Shown: positions 63,654-64,000 of the stretch, piece by piece
How positions within the stretch are numbered: position 1 is the first letter of the stretch
Layout: each line of letters opens with the position of its first letter
From: an uncultured Pelagibacteraceae bacterium
Lineage (GTDB): Bacteria; Pseudomonadota; Alphaproteobacteria; Pelagibacterales; AG-422-B15
DNA: 64,000 nt
NCBI GenBank assembly: GCA_902571005.1
Contig: CACGAG010000005.1
Coordinates: forward strand, 44,983-108,982
Reading direction: 5' to 3'
Notes under the pieces: generated by a model
Database searches by the model: none
Seen by the model: only the letters and a program-made list of their open reading frames with translations
Told to the model about the DNA's origin: nothing
Program-made: the position numbers and the translations under genes

Positions 63654-63670
63654 TGTGGATAAGTGGATAA
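63654..63670 (-). promoter_or_regulatory. Two adjacent DnaA-box-like sites
   Basis: The reverse strand reads TTATCCACTTATCCACA: a perfect DnaA box TTATCCACA (63662-63654) directly preceded by a second TTATCCAC in the same orientation. They lie 54 bases upstream of the -10 box of the RNA candidate, in very AT-rich DNA. DnaA control of the promoter, or a DnaA-titrating site, is possible. Confidence 0.4.
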
Positions 63671-63714
63671 ATAGTTTTTACCATAAGAATCAATATATAA
63701 TCAAGAATACTTAA

Positions 63715-63939
63715 TTAAGATTCCATGCCCCAAGATGAAGAATTCCATATTCTTTCATGAAAATAATAAATAGTTACCTTTGTAATAACTTCCAATGCAG
63801 CAATTAAACCGGCAGTTTCAAGAACTGAAAAATCTGATTTTAAAATTACTAAGTAACTGATTAGAAATGTATCTGCTGTGGCAGTTGCTCTCCAGGTAAG
63901 AGCCTTTGCTAATGATCTTTTTTTTGAACTCTTAGGCAC
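63715..63939 (-). CDS. DUF2061 small membrane protein
   Basis: A 74-residue protein from a GTG start with two membrane helices. SLAKALTWRATATADTFLIS and VTIYYFHERIWNSSSWG are the conserved ends of DUF2061. Function unknown. No gene is seen in the remaining 61 bases to the window end. Confidence 0.88.
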   Translation of the reverse strand: MPKSSKKRSLAKALTWRATATADTFLISYLVILKSDFSVLETAGLIAALEVITKVTIYYFHERIWNSSSWGMES

Positions 63940-64000
63940 ACAAAATAACTAGTTATATTATTTTATATTTCAAACAATTTTAGATTTAATGAACTGATAA

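Noticed and set aside
63453..63714. Replication origin
   Set aside because: Only two DnaA-like boxes, no usual flanking genes (hemE, parAB, dnaA), and skew cannot be computed here; kept only as a DnaA-site observation.

Overview
The window is strongly AT-rich, very gene-dense chromosomal DNA from an alphaproteobacterium, most likely a streamlined free-living marine lineage. The evidence for the class is a GcrA-type cell-cycle regulator (27652), a class I lysyl-tRNA synthetase (22402), a membrane-anchored CycM-type cytochrome c beside kdsB and pheA (47056-45394), a TauE/TIGR02186 pair (15048-16762), and the gene orders rpmH-rnpA-yidD-yidC-argB-dapD-dapE and truA-fmt-def-recR-ybaB-dnaX. KdsB implies an LPS outer membrane. 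Gaps are short and four-base ATGA/GTGA overlaps are common. No phage, insertion sequence, integrase or CRISPR array is visible.

Region by region. (1) 1-5.7 kb: an EamA exporter (cut by the window edge) divergent from a galactoside-use operon of serine hydrolase, GPH-type sugar symporter, galactokinase and GH1 glycosidase. (2) 5.7-19.8 kb: lipid catabolism mixed with small housekeeping genes: thiolase, hotdog thioesterase, Nudix hydrolase, ProX-type tRNA editing protein, RmlA-like nucleotidyltransferase, a dienoyl-CoA isomerase, a hydratase-2, two acyl-CoA dehydrogenases, a sulfite-exporter/CcdA operon, a 2,4-dienoyl-CoA-reductase-like SDR, a second SDR and a TetR regulator. Several of these look most like the auxiliary enzymes that mammals use for unsaturated fatty acids. 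(3) 19.8-31 kb: pyrD, lysK, folE, trkH, argF, argD, an orphan ABC-2 permease, gcrA, a newly noticed 29-residue membrane ORF, an M48/PDZ lipoprotein, a second EamA protein, tRNA-Arg(ACG) and a TVP38 protein. (4) 31-44.4 kb: the rpmH-to-dapE operon with a near-consensus promoter, then an ATP-grasp/alpha-E/transglutaminase cassette, then truA, fmt, def, recR, ybaB, dnaX and the SRP RNA. (5) 44.4-54.5 kb: nudC, pheA, kdsB, cycM, AmpG-like permease, NlpC/P60 peptidase, a cupredoxin-beta-helix lipoprotein, a TPR protein with a (GGSS)n linker, a sterol-desaturase-family protein, a winged-helix protein and a cold-shock gene whose ribosome binding site lies in a 12-bp hairpin. (6) 54.7-64 kb: MATE pump, amino-acid-type binding protein and permease without an ATPase, SelO, YjbQ, cytochrome c' and b561, an acyl-CoA carboxyltransferase coupled to an Asp/Glu-racemase-family enzyme, a LysE exporter, a GC-rich structured RNA candidate next to two DnaA-box-like sites, and DUF2061.

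The most interesting unexplained items are the structured RNA candidate at 63481-63588, the tiny membrane ORFs at 28104-28193 and 36362-36565, the Shine-Dalgarno-led short ORF overlapping the ATP-grasp gene (36605), and the cold-shock leader hairpin. No single clearly new multi-gene system stands out. The ATP-grasp/alpha-E/transglutaminase cassette is a known but biochemically unresolved one.
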